From: Flavobacterium defluvii
GTDB lineage: Bacteria > Bacteroidota > Bacteroidia > Flavobacteriales > Flavobacteriaceae
Length of the DNA stretch: 64,000 nt
Reading direction: 5' to 3'
Assembly: GCF_900129555.1 (NCBI RefSeq)
Contig: NZ_FQWC01000002.1
Span: 682,001-746,000 of the forward strand
Shown: positions 25,488-32,892 of the stretch, one piece after another
How the letters are laid out: the number at the start of each line of letters is the position of its first letter
Position numbering within the stretch: position 1 is the first letter of the stretch
Program-made: the position numbers and the translations under genes
The notes under the pieces: generated by a model
What the model saw: only the letters and a program-made list of their open reading frames with translations
Told to the model about the DNA's origin: nothing
Database searches by the model: none

Positions 25488-26777
25488 ATGAAAGTCAAAA
25501 TTCAATTATTAATCGCGGCGGCCGCAATTTTCTCACTGGCAGGCTGCGGACAAAAAAGCGGCGAAAGCGAAAGCGGAGCCAAAACCGAAAAGGCCGAGGG
25601 AGCGAAAGAGGAGGGACACAGCGAAGGGGAAGCTGCCACAATTGCGGTGCTGACCCAGGAGCAGATGAAATCGGTGGGGGTTCAGCTCGGAACCATTGAG
25701 AACAAGAACCTGACTGCATCGATTAAAGTAAACGGCGCCTTAAGGGTTCCAAACAATAACAAGGCCAATGCAACCTCTCTGTACGGAGGTGTTATCCAGA
25801 CCCTTAGAGTGCAGCTGGGCGACCAGGTGCGCAAGGGCCAGGTGATCGCAACAATCGAGAATCCCCAGTTCGTGCAGCAGCAGGAGGAGTATATCACCAT
25901 CAACAGCCGCATCACCAATGCGGAGCAGGAGCTGCAGCGCCAGAAAGACCTTCAGGCGGGAAATGCCGGAGCCCTGAAGAATCTTCAGAATGCCACTGCG
26001 GAGGTAAATGCGCTCCGCGCCCGCAAGGCGTCGCTTGCCAAACAGATCCAGCTTATGGGAATAAATCCCGGAAGCATCACCACGGGGAACCTAAGGGCGG
26101 CACTGACGGTTACCAGTCCGGTTACCGGTACGGTAAGCGCAGAATTTGCGAAGATCGGAAGCTATGTTGACGTTTCATCTCCTGTTGTGGAGATAGTGGA
26201 CAACCAGCTGATCCATCTTGACCTTCAGGTTTTCGAGAAGGATCTTCCAAAGGTAAAGGTCGGGCAGAGCGTAAGCTTCACCCTGACCAATAACCCTGAG
26301 GCAACTTACACGGCAAAGGTATTCAATATCGGATCTTCTTTTGAGAACCAGAGCAAGAGCGTTGCGGTGCACTGCACTGTGACGGGCAATAAGGCAGGGC
26401 TTATCGACGGAATGAACGTCACAGCGCTGGTGGGCGTAGGCACGGCGCTTACGGCTGCAGTGCCAAATGGTGCCATTGCTGAGGCTGACGGAAAGTTCTA
26501 CATCTTTGTGAAAACGGACAAGAAACCTGAGGAGCATGAGGAGGCGGAAGCTGAGGGAGGCACCGAAGAGGGCGAAAAGCACAGTCCTGCAGAGGAAAAG
26601 AAAATCGATGCGGCAAGCATGAACTTTGAAAAAGTGGAAGTGACAAAAGGAGTTTCGGAAGTGGGATATACAGCCGTTACGCCTGTGAAGGAAATACCTG
26701 CGGGAAGCAGGATTGTGACCAAGGGAACCTTTTTCGTAAATGCCAAACTGAGCAATTCCGGAGGCCACGAACATTAA
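25488..26777 (+). CDS. czcB: Periplasmic adaptor (membrane-fusion) lipoprotein, CzcB/CusB-like
   Basis: 429 residues with lipobox 'FSLAGC' (Cys ~20). An acidic/Lys-rich linker is followed by the HlyD-type barrel-sandwich: 'GGVIQTLRVQLGDQVRKGQVIATIENPQ', an alpha-hairpin (~125-175) and the second lipoyl half 'LTVTSPVTGTVSAEFAKIGSYVD'. A beta-barrel follows, and a late His/Glu-rich insert ('EEHEEAEAEGG...EKHSP') may bind metal. It links the inner-membrane RND part to the TolC-like part and may deliver metal to the pump. It lies 65 bases after the pump gene. Confidence 0.93.
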   Translation: MKVKIQLLIAAAAIFSLAGCGQKSGESESGAKTEKAEGAKEEGHSEGEAATIAVLTQEQMKSVGVQLGTIENKNLTASIKVNGALRVPNNNKANATSLYGGVIQTLRVQLGDQVRKGQVIATIENPQFVQQQEEYITINSRITNAEQELQRQKDLQAGNAGALKNLQNATAEVNALRARKASLAKQIQLMGINPGSITTGNLRAALTVTSPVTGTVSAEFAKIGSYVDVSSPVVEIVDNQLIHLDLQVFEKDLPKVKVGQSVSFTLTNNPEATYTAKVFNIGSSFENQSKSVAVHCTVTGNKAGLIDGMNVTALVGVGTALTAAVPNGAIAEADGKFYIFVKTDKKPEEHEEAEAEGGTEEGEKHSPAEEKKIDAASMNFEKVEVTKGVSEVGYTAVTPVKEIPAGSRIVTKGTFFVNAKLSNSGGHEH

Positions 26778-26791
26778 GAGACACTAAGGAT

Positions 26792-26904
26792 TTAATGCAG
26801 ATTCCTGTCCGACAGTAAGTGTTTGCCTGTGATTAAGCCAGGGAATAGGGATTCACCCCCTTTAATCTCTATTTCATGGTCTCGGACAGGAAAACCTGCA
26901 TTAA
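26792..26904 (+). ncRNA. Foldable three-way-junction RNA segment
   Basis: TTAATGCAG/CTGCATTAA (26792-26800 with 26896-26904) is followed, after a 3/5-base internal loop, by CCTGTCCGA/TCGGACAGG (26804-26812 with 26882-26890). Inside lie a CCTG/CAGG hairpin (~26826-26842) and a 10-pair stem AATAGGGATT/AATCTCTATT (one G-U) with a C-rich loop. This is far more pairing than expected by chance. It sits just after the adaptor gene. It does not match a riboswitch class I recognise, including NiCo or Zn-related ones. It could be a 3'-derived sRNA, a metal-responsive element or a dispersed repeat. Confidence 0.45.
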
Positions 26905-26914
26905 TTTAAAATAT

Positions 26915-27050
26915 GCCGGCAATAAAGGCCGATTATGAAGTATCTGCCTGCTAAAAAAGTAAGCTGCGAACGCGGAAATTAAGAATAAGCTTCGTAAATT
27001 TACTGTAACTGCCTAACAGATAGGTCTTGTTGCCGGTTTTATTTTTAATG
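26915..27050 (+). promoter_or_regulatory. Structured leader before the Fur-family gene
   Basis: Nested pairings CCGGCAA/TTGCCGG (26916-26922 with 27030-27036), TATCTG/CAGATA (26941-26946 with 27017-27022) and AGTAA/TTACT (26958-26962 with 27000-27004) form a long imperfect hairpin. It ends directly in TTTTATTTTT, like an attenuator. A perfect palindrome GTAAATTTAC lies inside at 26994-27003 and could be a protein operator. The regulator's ATG is at 27061. It could equally be the terminator of the czc unit. Confidence 0.4.
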
Positions 27051-27060
27051 TAAAAATTAT

Positions 27061-27477
27061 ATGAAGAAAACGACAGAAGAAGCCTTTAACGGCAAAAGCA
27101 TACGGCCTACCACGATGCGCATTCTGATCTACGAGTATATGGAAACCCTCACGGCGGCATTATCGCTTGCGGAGATCGAGAAGTATTTCCACAAGGCCGA
27201 TAAGGTGACCATCTACAGGACGCTTCAGACATTTCTGGAAAAAGGGCTCGTGCATAAGATTATGGACGACAGCCAGGCCAGGTACCGCTTATGCGCCGAT
27301 TCATGCGAAGAGGAAGAGCATAATGACAGGCATCTCCATTTCTACTGCAGGAGGTGCGGGCAGACTACCTGCCGCGAAGAGATCATGCTTCCGGAAAGCC
27401 TCTCGGGCAGCCTTCAGATCGATGAGATCCAGATTCTGGCCAAAGGAATCTGCGAGAAATGCCTAACTGCGAAATAA
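27061..27477 (+). CDS. Fur-family metal-responsive regulator (Zur/Fur-like)
   Basis: 138 residues. Winged helix 'IRPTTMRILIYEYM', 'LSLAEIEKYF' and the recognition region 'DKVTIYRTLQTFLEKGLVHKI'. The dimerisation part carries 'HLHFYCRRCGQTTC' and 'GICEKC', the paired CxxC structural zinc site, and the HxH of the sensory site. Fur-family members repress metal uptake or efflux genes by binding 7-1-7 palindromes when metallated. Its place between pump and ATPase genes suggests Zn or a related metal as ligand, with the palindrome at 20571-20585 a candidate target. Confidence 0.88.
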   Translation: MKKTTEEAFNGKSIRPTTMRILIYEYMETLTAALSLAEIEKYFHKADKVTIYRTLQTFLEKGLVHKIMDDSQARYRLCADSCEEEEHNDRHLHFYCRRCGQTTCREEIMLPESLSGSLQIDEIQILAKGICEKCLTAK

Positions 27478-27530
27478 TTCAGATCATATAATGGGAATAA
27501 AGGATAAATGTAAAATCTTAATTTTAAAAT

Positions 27531-28412
27531 ATGCTTCTAAACCGTAAAATATCAGTGCTGTACTTTGTCAGGGAAATCAGATCCCAGATCATTCTCATTG
27601 TCATTTTTGCCGCGGCTATCGGGATGCTGGATATGCTTCCGGTGTTCAGGAAAGTCTCGCTTCCCCTGAGCATCCCCGCACTGGTAGGAACCGCAGTTTC
27701 GCTGCTGCTGGCCTTCAGGACGGCACAGTCCTATGAGAGATGGTGGGAAGCCAGAATGGTATGGGGGGCGATCGTAAACGATTCGCGCACCCTTATCAGA
27801 CAGGTCATGCAGTCCGCTTCGAAAGAAAACAGGCATTTTTCAGAGCAGTTTGCCGAAAGGCAGATCATCTGGGTATATGCCCTTGGGGAGGCGCTGCGCC
27901 GCCAGCCCTTCAGCCCAAAGGTGGAAGCCTACCTGAAATTCCATAACGTGGCGGGGGCAAACATTCCCAACGCGCTGCTGGACAGGCATTCGCAGGATGT
28001 TGCCGAAATGGAGCAGAAGGGGATTATAACGGATTTCAAGACCGTGCAGCTCAATGAGACCATATCGCGCCTCTGCGACCACATGGGAAAATGCGAACGG
28101 ATCAAAAATACTGTTTTTCCAAAGTCATACAGCCTGCTGGTGCACACGCTGATCTATGTCTTTGCCGCGATACTTCCCTTCGGTCTTGAGGACTCGCAGC
28201 TGGCTGTTGAACTGCTGATGACCATACTGATTCCGCTGCTGTTCATTGCAATTGAATCAACTGCCATCATCATGCAGGATCCCTTTGAGAACACGCCGGT
28301 GGATACCCCTATGACCTCGCTTGCACTGACCATCGAGATCAACCTCCTTGAGATGACCGGTGCGAAGGATATTCCTGAGAAGCCTAAAAATAGGCTGTAC
28401 TACGAGATGTAG
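27531..28412 (+). CDS. Bestrophin-like anion channel family protein
   Basis: 293 residues with membrane helices near 15-35, 40-60, ~210-230 and ~235-255. The family signature 'LLAFRTAQSYERWWEARMVWGAIVNDSR' is seen in outline (FRTxxxYxRWWEAR), and the acidic/proline motif 'DPFENTPVDTPMTSLALTIE' near the C-terminus is the bestrophin-like calcium-clasp equivalent. It forms a pentameric inner-membrane channel. Located 53 bases after the regulator, it may balance charge during metal export or may simply be co-inherited. Confidence 0.88.
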   Translation: MLLNRKISVLYFVREIRSQIILIVIFAAAIGMLDMLPVFRKVSLPLSIPALVGTAVSLLLAFRTAQSYERWWEARMVWGAIVNDSRTLIRQVMQSASKENRHFSEQFAERQIIWVYALGEALRRQPFSPKVEAYLKFHNVAGANIPNALLDRHSQDVAEMEQKGIITDFKTVQLNETISRLCDHMGKCERIKNTVFPKSYSLLVHTLIYVFAAILPFGLEDSQLAVELLMTILIPLLFIAIESTAIIMQDPFENTPVDTPMTSLALTIEINLLEMTGAKDIPEKPKNRLYYEM

Positions 28413-28440
28413 GCCGCTCAGCCGCCAAAAATCTTATCTG

Positions 28441-28896
28441 ATGGATATCCAAGTTGAACTATATATGTCTGCCAAACTGGTTCTGGCCGCTTTCCTGGGC
28501 GGGATTATCGGTCTGGAAAGGGAAAGGGAGCAGCAGAACACGGGACTGAGGACCTTTGCCTGCATCTGCGCGGCTTCCTGCCTGTTTGTTTCCATTGCGG
28601 GCCATCTTACGGAAGATGTCTCGGCTGTAGCCAGGATGCTTGCCGCCATTGCGACCGGGCTTGGATTCATAGGTGCGGGAATAATCTTCAGGGACCAGCG
28701 GAATCTTCCTAAAGGCATCACAACCGCCGCGGGCCTTTGGACCACATCGGCGGTGGGAATGGCCGTAGCACTGGATATGCTGGTAATAGCCGTTTCGGCA
28801 ACATTCATCATACTGCTGATTTTCAGCATAAACCATTTTTCATGGTACAGAAGACTGGTCGATAGATTAATTAAGAGTAAAAAAAGGACTAACTAA
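28441..28896 (+). CDS. MgtC/SapB-family membrane protein
   Basis: 151 residues from ATG 28441 (MDIQVELYMSAKLVLA); a longer frame to 28360 overlaps the bestrophin-like gene and lacks homology. Conserved features: 'AFLGGIIGLERERE', 'GLRTFACICAASCLFV', 'ATGLGFIGAGIIFRDQ' and 'GITTAAGLWTTSAVGMAVA'. These define the MgtC N-terminal membrane domain with four to five helices. Roles in this family concern Mg limitation or control of transport ATPases. It precedes the P-type ATPase gene. Confidence 0.92.
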   Translation: MDIQVELYMSAKLVLAAFLGGIIGLEREREQQNTGLRTFACICAASCLFVSIAGHLTEDVSAVARMLAAIATGLGFIGAGIIFRDQRNLPKGITTAAGLWTTSAVGMAVALDMLVIAVSATFIILLIFSINHFSWYRRLVDRLIKSKKRTN

Positions 28897-28915
28897 ACCA
28901 ATGGACTGCCTTTTA

Positions 28916-28957
28916 TCGGCACTTGGACGCTGACAGCAGAATGGTGCCGAATTTTTT
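28916..28957 (+). terminator. Terminator before the P1B ATPase gene
   Basis: TCGGCAC (28916-28922) pairs with GTGCCGA (28944-28950), with an inner GCT/AGC pairing, followed by ATTTTTT. It ends ~20 bases before the ATPase ATG, so it could also act as a conditional attenuator for that gene. Confidence 0.6.
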
Positions 28958-28977
28958 AACCTTATAAATTATATATC

Positions 28978-31041
28978 ATGGAACACAAACATAAATACGA
29001 TAAAGACGGTAAACAGATCTGCTGCACGCAGACCGAGAAGGTGTATGTGAACGCGGGCGCAAAGGAGCTCCTGAAGGGGCACGCTCCCGATGACGGCCAC
29101 AACCATGCGCACAGCAGGGACGACGGGCACAGCCATACCCACAGCGATGATGACGGCCATGACCACAGCACTGCGGAAGGCGGAGCATTCAAGATGTTCC
29201 TTCCCTCGATAATTTCCCTGGCGCTGCTGCTTCTTGCCATTTCTTTTGACAACTGGATCAAACTGCCGTGGTTTACCGGCACCCTGCGCTTCGTGTGGTA
29301 CCTGGTAGCCTATCTGATTGTCGGGTTTCCGGTTATCAGGGATGCCTTTAAAAGCATCACCAAAGGGGAGGTATTTTCCGAATTCCTTCTGATGAGCATA
29401 GCCACAGTCGGCGCCTTCATCATTAAGGAATATCCTGAGGGGGTTGCGGTAATGCTTTTTTACGCCGTGGGGGAAGTTTTCCAGACCCTTGCAGTATCAA
29501 GGGCACAGCGCAACATCAAAAGCCTTCTGGACCAGAGGCCCGATGAAGTGACGATCATTTCAGACGGAAAGGCGAAAACCATCAAAGCCGAACAGGCCCA
29601 GATAGGGGATATCATCCAGCTGAAACCTGGGGAAAAGCTTGGCCTTGACGGCGAGCTTTTAACCGACAGCGCTTCATTCAATACGGCGGCCCTTACAGGA
29701 GAAAGCAAGCCGGACACCAAATCCAAAGGCGAGGCGGTCCTGGCGGGAATGATCAATCTCAACGTGGCGGCACAGGTGAAAGTCACCGCGGCCTTTACCG
29801 ACAGCAAGCTCAGCAGAATACTGGAACTTGTACAGAATGCGACCTCGCAGAAGGCTCCGACAGAACTGTTCATCCGCAGGTTTGCCAAGATCTATACGCC
29901 TATTGTGGTTTTTCTGGCTATCGGAATCTGCCTTCTGCCTTATTTCTTTGCGGACAATTATGATTTCAGCAGCTGGCTTTACAGGGCTCTTGTCTTTCTG
30001 GTAATTTCCTGTCCGTGCGCGCTTGTCATTTCCATACCGCTGGGCTATTTCGGCGGAATCGGTGCGGCGAGCCGCAACGGGATACTGTTCAAAGGGAGCA
30101 ATTTCCTTGACGTGATGGCCTCGATCCAGAACGTGGTGATGGACAAGACCGGAACGATGACGGAAGGGGTTTTCAAAGTGCAGGAGACTGTCTTCAAGCC
30201 TGAGTTTGACAAGGATGAGATCCTGAAAATGGTCAATGCTGTGGAGAGCCAGAGCTCGCATCCTGTTGCCACGGCAATCCATGAATATGTGGGAGAGGCC
30301 GACAGTTCCATAAAACTGGAAAGCACCGAAGAAATTGCAGGCCACGGACTGAAGGCGGTGATCGGCGGAAAGGAGCTGCTTGCCGGAAACTTCAAGCTTA
30401 TGGACAAGTTCGGGATTTCCTATGATGTCGATCCGGCTTCGATAGTATACACGACAATCGCGGTAAGCTACGACAAAAAGTATGTCGGGTATATCACAAT
30501 TGCGGACAGCATCAAGGAAGACTCGCAGCTGACCATAGACCTGCTGCACAAGCTGAATATCAAAGCGACGATGCTCAGCGGGGACAAGGGAAGCGTTGTG
30601 AAATTTGTAGCCGACAAACTGGGCATTGACAATGCCTACGGCGACCTTCTGCCGGAAGACAAGGTAAACAAGGTGAAGGAGATCAAGGCGCAGTATGGAA
30701 CGGTTGCCTTTGTCGGTGACGGGGTGAACGATGCGCCTGTGGTTGCGCTCAGCGATGCGGGCATCGCAATGGGCGGGCTGGGAAGCGATGCGACAATCGA
30801 AACGGCCGATGTCGTGATACAGGACGACAAGCCATCCAAAATACCCATGGCCATCAATATCGGCAGACAGACCAAGAAAATCGTATGGCAGAACATCACG
30901 CTGGCTTTCGTAGTGAAGGGCGTAGTGCTCGTTCTCGGAGCAGGCGGGCTGGCAACGATGTGGGAAGCCGTATTTGCCGATGTGGGCGTATCGCTGATTG
31001 CGATTCTGAATGCCGTGCGCATCCAGAAAATGAAGTTCTAA
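28978..31041 (+). CDS. Heavy-metal P1B-type ATPase (ZntA/CadA-like)
   Basis: 687 residues. Instead of a GMTCxxC domain the N-terminus has a CC pair and a His/Asp-rich tract ('DDGHNHAHSRDDGHSHTHSD'), a metal-binding tail. Then the full P-type set: TGES (actuator), 'SCPCALVIS' (transmembrane CPC metal site), DKTGTMT (phosphorylated Asp), 'SHPVA' (P1B HP motif) and 'GDGVNDAPV' (hinge). CPC in this context points to Zn/Cd/Pb-type export from cytosol to periplasm, in agreement with the CzcA motif class. Last gene of the metal cluster. Confidence 0.95.
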   Translation: MEHKHKYDKDGKQICCTQTEKVYVNAGAKELLKGHAPDDGHNHAHSRDDGHSHTHSDDDGHDHSTAEGGAFKMFLPSIISLALLLLAISFDNWIKLPWFTGTLRFVWYLVAYLIVGFPVIRDAFKSITKGEVFSEFLLMSIATVGAFIIKEYPEGVAVMLFYAVGEVFQTLAVSRAQRNIKSLLDQRPDEVTIISDGKAKTIKAEQAQIGDIIQLKPGEKLGLDGELLTDSASFNTAALTGESKPDTKSKGEAVLAGMINLNVAAQVKVTAAFTDSKLSRILELVQNATSQKAPTELFIRRFAKIYTPIVVFLAIGICLLPYFFADNYDFSSWLYRALVFLVISCPCALVISIPLGYFGGIGAASRNGILFKGSNFLDVMASIQNVVMDKTGTMTEGVFKVQETVFKPEFDKDEILKMVNAVESQSSHPVATAIHEYVGEADSSIKLESTEEIAGHGLKAVIGGKELLAGNFKLMDKFGISYDVDPASIVYTTIAVSYDKKYVGYITIADSIKEDSQLTIDLLHKLNIKATMLSGDKGSVVKFVADKLGIDNAYGDLLPEDKVNKVKEIKAQYGTVAFVGDGVNDAPVVALSDAGIAMGGLGSDATIETADVVIQDDKPSKIPMAINIGRQTKKIVWQNITLAFVVKGVVLVLGAGGLATMWEAVFADVGVSLIAILNAVRIQKMKF

Positions 31042-31304
31042 ATTGGATAATGCAGAAAACCTAAAGACTTAAATCAAAAGATTTAATGCCATCATATAGC
31101 TGCCGGCCAAATGGTATCCCCGATCGGATAATCATCTGGCCCGGACGGCGGGGATGTGCTGTGCCTTATCCAAAGGGTTTGATCCATCAGAAATGCCTGG
31201 CCAATGCGCAGGCAGATAAAACAAACGTGCAGTTTTACCGGCAGTTCATGGTAATGCATTGCCGCATCTGCCGGTATAGTGACTGGAATCGAATTTTATG
31301 CGAA

Positions 31305-31574
31305 ATGAAAAAACGAAAGAAGAAATACTATCCAAATATACAGAAGACATCGAGGGGACAGAAGGGCAGGCCGGTTAGAAAGAAGAACAGGTATTCTGCT
31401 GTCAATATCGGAAAAACGATCATACTGGCAATTCTGGGAATTGTGATTGTTCTTGGGATTTTTGCCAGGGCAAGACATTTTATCCTTTACCATGTGCAGG
31501 ACAGGCCGCATGAGCAGGCCAACGGGAAATTGACCAATGAAGGCGCCGGACGCCTGCCCGCGTCCCCGAAATAA
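31305..31574 (+). CDS. Small single-span membrane protein
   Basis: 89 residues from ATG 31305 (MKKRKKKYYPNIQ): a very basic N-terminus, one strong helix (~45-65, 'TIILAILGIVIVLGIFA') and a hydrophilic tail. The in-frame extension back to 31086 reads like untranslated sequence and is dropped. Not recognised. By the positive-inside rule the N-terminus is cytoplasmic. Confidence 0.5.
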   Translation: MKKRKKKYYPNIQKTSRGQKGRPVRKKNRYSAVNIGKTIILAILGIVIVLGIFARARHFILYHVQDRPHEQANGKLTNEGAGRLPASPK

Positions 31575-31616
31575 AAAATCTGATAAAAACTTTATAGAAG
31601 GTGAATTGTTAATTCA

Positions 31617-31650
31617 AAACCGCAGGCTTTTTCGAAGGTTCTGCGGTTTA
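31617..31650 (+). terminator. Intrinsic terminator
   Basis: AAACCGCAG (31617-31625) pairs with CTGCGGTTT (31641-31649), followed by ATTC and an A-rich stretch. It lies 43 bases past the small membrane protein gene. Confidence 0.65.
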
Positions 31651-31699
31651 TTCTATAAAAAAAATAAACCGGGCACTTAAAACAAATGATTAGCAGAAT

Positions 31700-31924
31700 A
31701 TGAAAAAGTATGCCAATATTTCCAATGTAATCCTTACCATTCTAAGGGACAATCCTGATCGTGATTTTGCTCTGGAGGAGCTTTCGGGCTTAATTTTTCC
31801 GACAGATCCGATACAAGAGCAGAATCATAACCAGGCAGCCGTTCTGGATGTGCTGATTTTTCTGGACGACCAGAAAATGATTCTTCTGGATTTTGAGACG
31901 GACCGCTCAAGGCTTGCCAAATGA
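31700..31924 (+). CDS. Small acidic hypothetical protein
   Basis: 74 residues starting MKKYANISNVILTIL. The helix-rich layout ('VILTILRDNPDRDFALEELSGLIF', 'AAVLDVLIFLDDQKMILLDF' in outline) resembles a small winged-helix domain in which a final beta pair follows a recognition helix. No family recognised. Monocistronic between a terminator and the convergent lipid kinase gene. Confidence 0.5.
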   Translation: MKKYANISNVILTILRDNPDRDFALEELSGLIFPTDPIQEQNHNQAAVLDVLIFLDDQKMILLDFETDRSRLAK

Positions 31925-32010
31925 AGATGATAAGATCAAGGGCGGCAGCCCGTATTTCCGGAGAGCCTTCCCCGAAGGGAAGGCAGTTCCGGAAAAGCCT
32001 AATTAAGCTT

Positions 32011-32889
32011 TCAGACCAGCACGCTGAGTGCGGCAGGCTCTGCCGAAATTCTGCAGGTGTTGGTCCTTAATTTATAATGCTCCCCGTCGATCTGCGCGTC
32101 GGTGAAGATCTTCATGGGCATTTCGATCTGCAGGCTCTGCACCAGATGGTGCTGTGCCTTTTTGAATCTGCTGACCGATCGGGTCAGGATGCGGTATCCA
32201 AGGGCTATCTTTTCGAAAAAGGAAAGCTCTGGAATGAGGACCAGGTCAAGCTTTCCGTCGGTCAGCATCGCATCGGGTGTAAGGGTCATATTATATCCCA
32301 TTTCATTGGAATTGGATACAAAGACCATAAAGGGCTTTATTGGTATGACCCTGTCATCAAAGGATACGATGGCCGGCTGCGCCCTGTACTCAAATGCTGC
32401 GGCAACCGCGGCCCTGACATAGGAAAAAAGCATCCTTTTTCCCGAATGCTCATACTTTCTGATGATCATTGCGTCTATGCCGATGCCGGTGTTGCTGAAA
32501 AAATAATGCTGGTTGATTCTCCCCGCATCGATTCTTATCTTTCTTCCTTCCCTGATCACTTCAAGCGATTTTCCGATATCATGAGGTATGCTGAGATGCG
32601 AGGCAAGGCCGTTTCCAGACCCCAGCGGGATGATTCCCAGCTTCACATCGGTGCCGATCAGGCAGGAAGCCACCTCATTTACGGTTCCGTCGCCTCCGCA
32701 GGCCACGATGATGTCGGGATTCTGCTGCAGCGCCTTCTGGGTGAGGACAAGCGCGTGCTTTCTGCTCATGGTGTAATCAGTGCTGATCCTATACCGGTCA
32801 GAGGGAAAAAACTGCCTGATGTAAAAATCGGGCAGGCTGTGGCGTCCTCCGCCGGAGACGGGGTTTATGATGAAATGTATATAGGTCAT
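32011..32889 (-). CDS. Diacylglycerol/sphingosine kinase-like lipid kinase (YegS/DagK type)
   Basis: 292 residues with the DAGK catalytic signature: 'INPVSGGGRH' at the N-terminus, 'VACGGDGTVNEVAS' (nucleotide site) and 'LGIIPLGSGNGLASHL'. The beta-rich C-terminal half ends with 'DAQIDGEHYKL'. It phosphorylates a lipid headgroup such as diacylglycerol at the membrane. The start is 3 bases past the LTA-synthase-like stop, so the two are translationally linked. Inference: it recycles the diacylglycerol released when that enzyme transfers phosphoglycerol or a similar headgroup. Confidence 0.92.
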   Translation of the reverse strand: MTYIHFIINPVSGGGRHSLPDFYIRQFFPSDRYRISTDYTMSRKHALVLTQKALQQNPDIIVACGGDGTVNEVASCLIGTDVKLGIIPLGSGNGLASHLSIPHDIGKSLEVIREGRKIRIDAGRINQHYFFSNTGIGIDAMIIRKYEHSGKRMLFSYVRAAVAAAFEYRAQPAIVSFDDRVIPIKPFMVFVSNSNEMGYNMTLTPDAMLTDGKLDLVLIPELSFFEKIALGYRILTRSVSRFKKAQHHLVQSLQIEMPMKIFTDAQIDGEHYKLRTNTCRISAEPAALSVLV

Positions 32890-32892
32890 TGC

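Noticed and set aside
26792..26904. NiCo or other known metal riboswitch
   Set aside because: The conserved four-way junction sequences of the known class are not present; kept as an unnamed structured RNA.
31086..31304. N-terminal extension of the small membrane protein
   Set aside because: Reads as random sequence with many Cys, Trp and Pro; the ATG at 31305 with a basic start and one membrane helix is more plausible.
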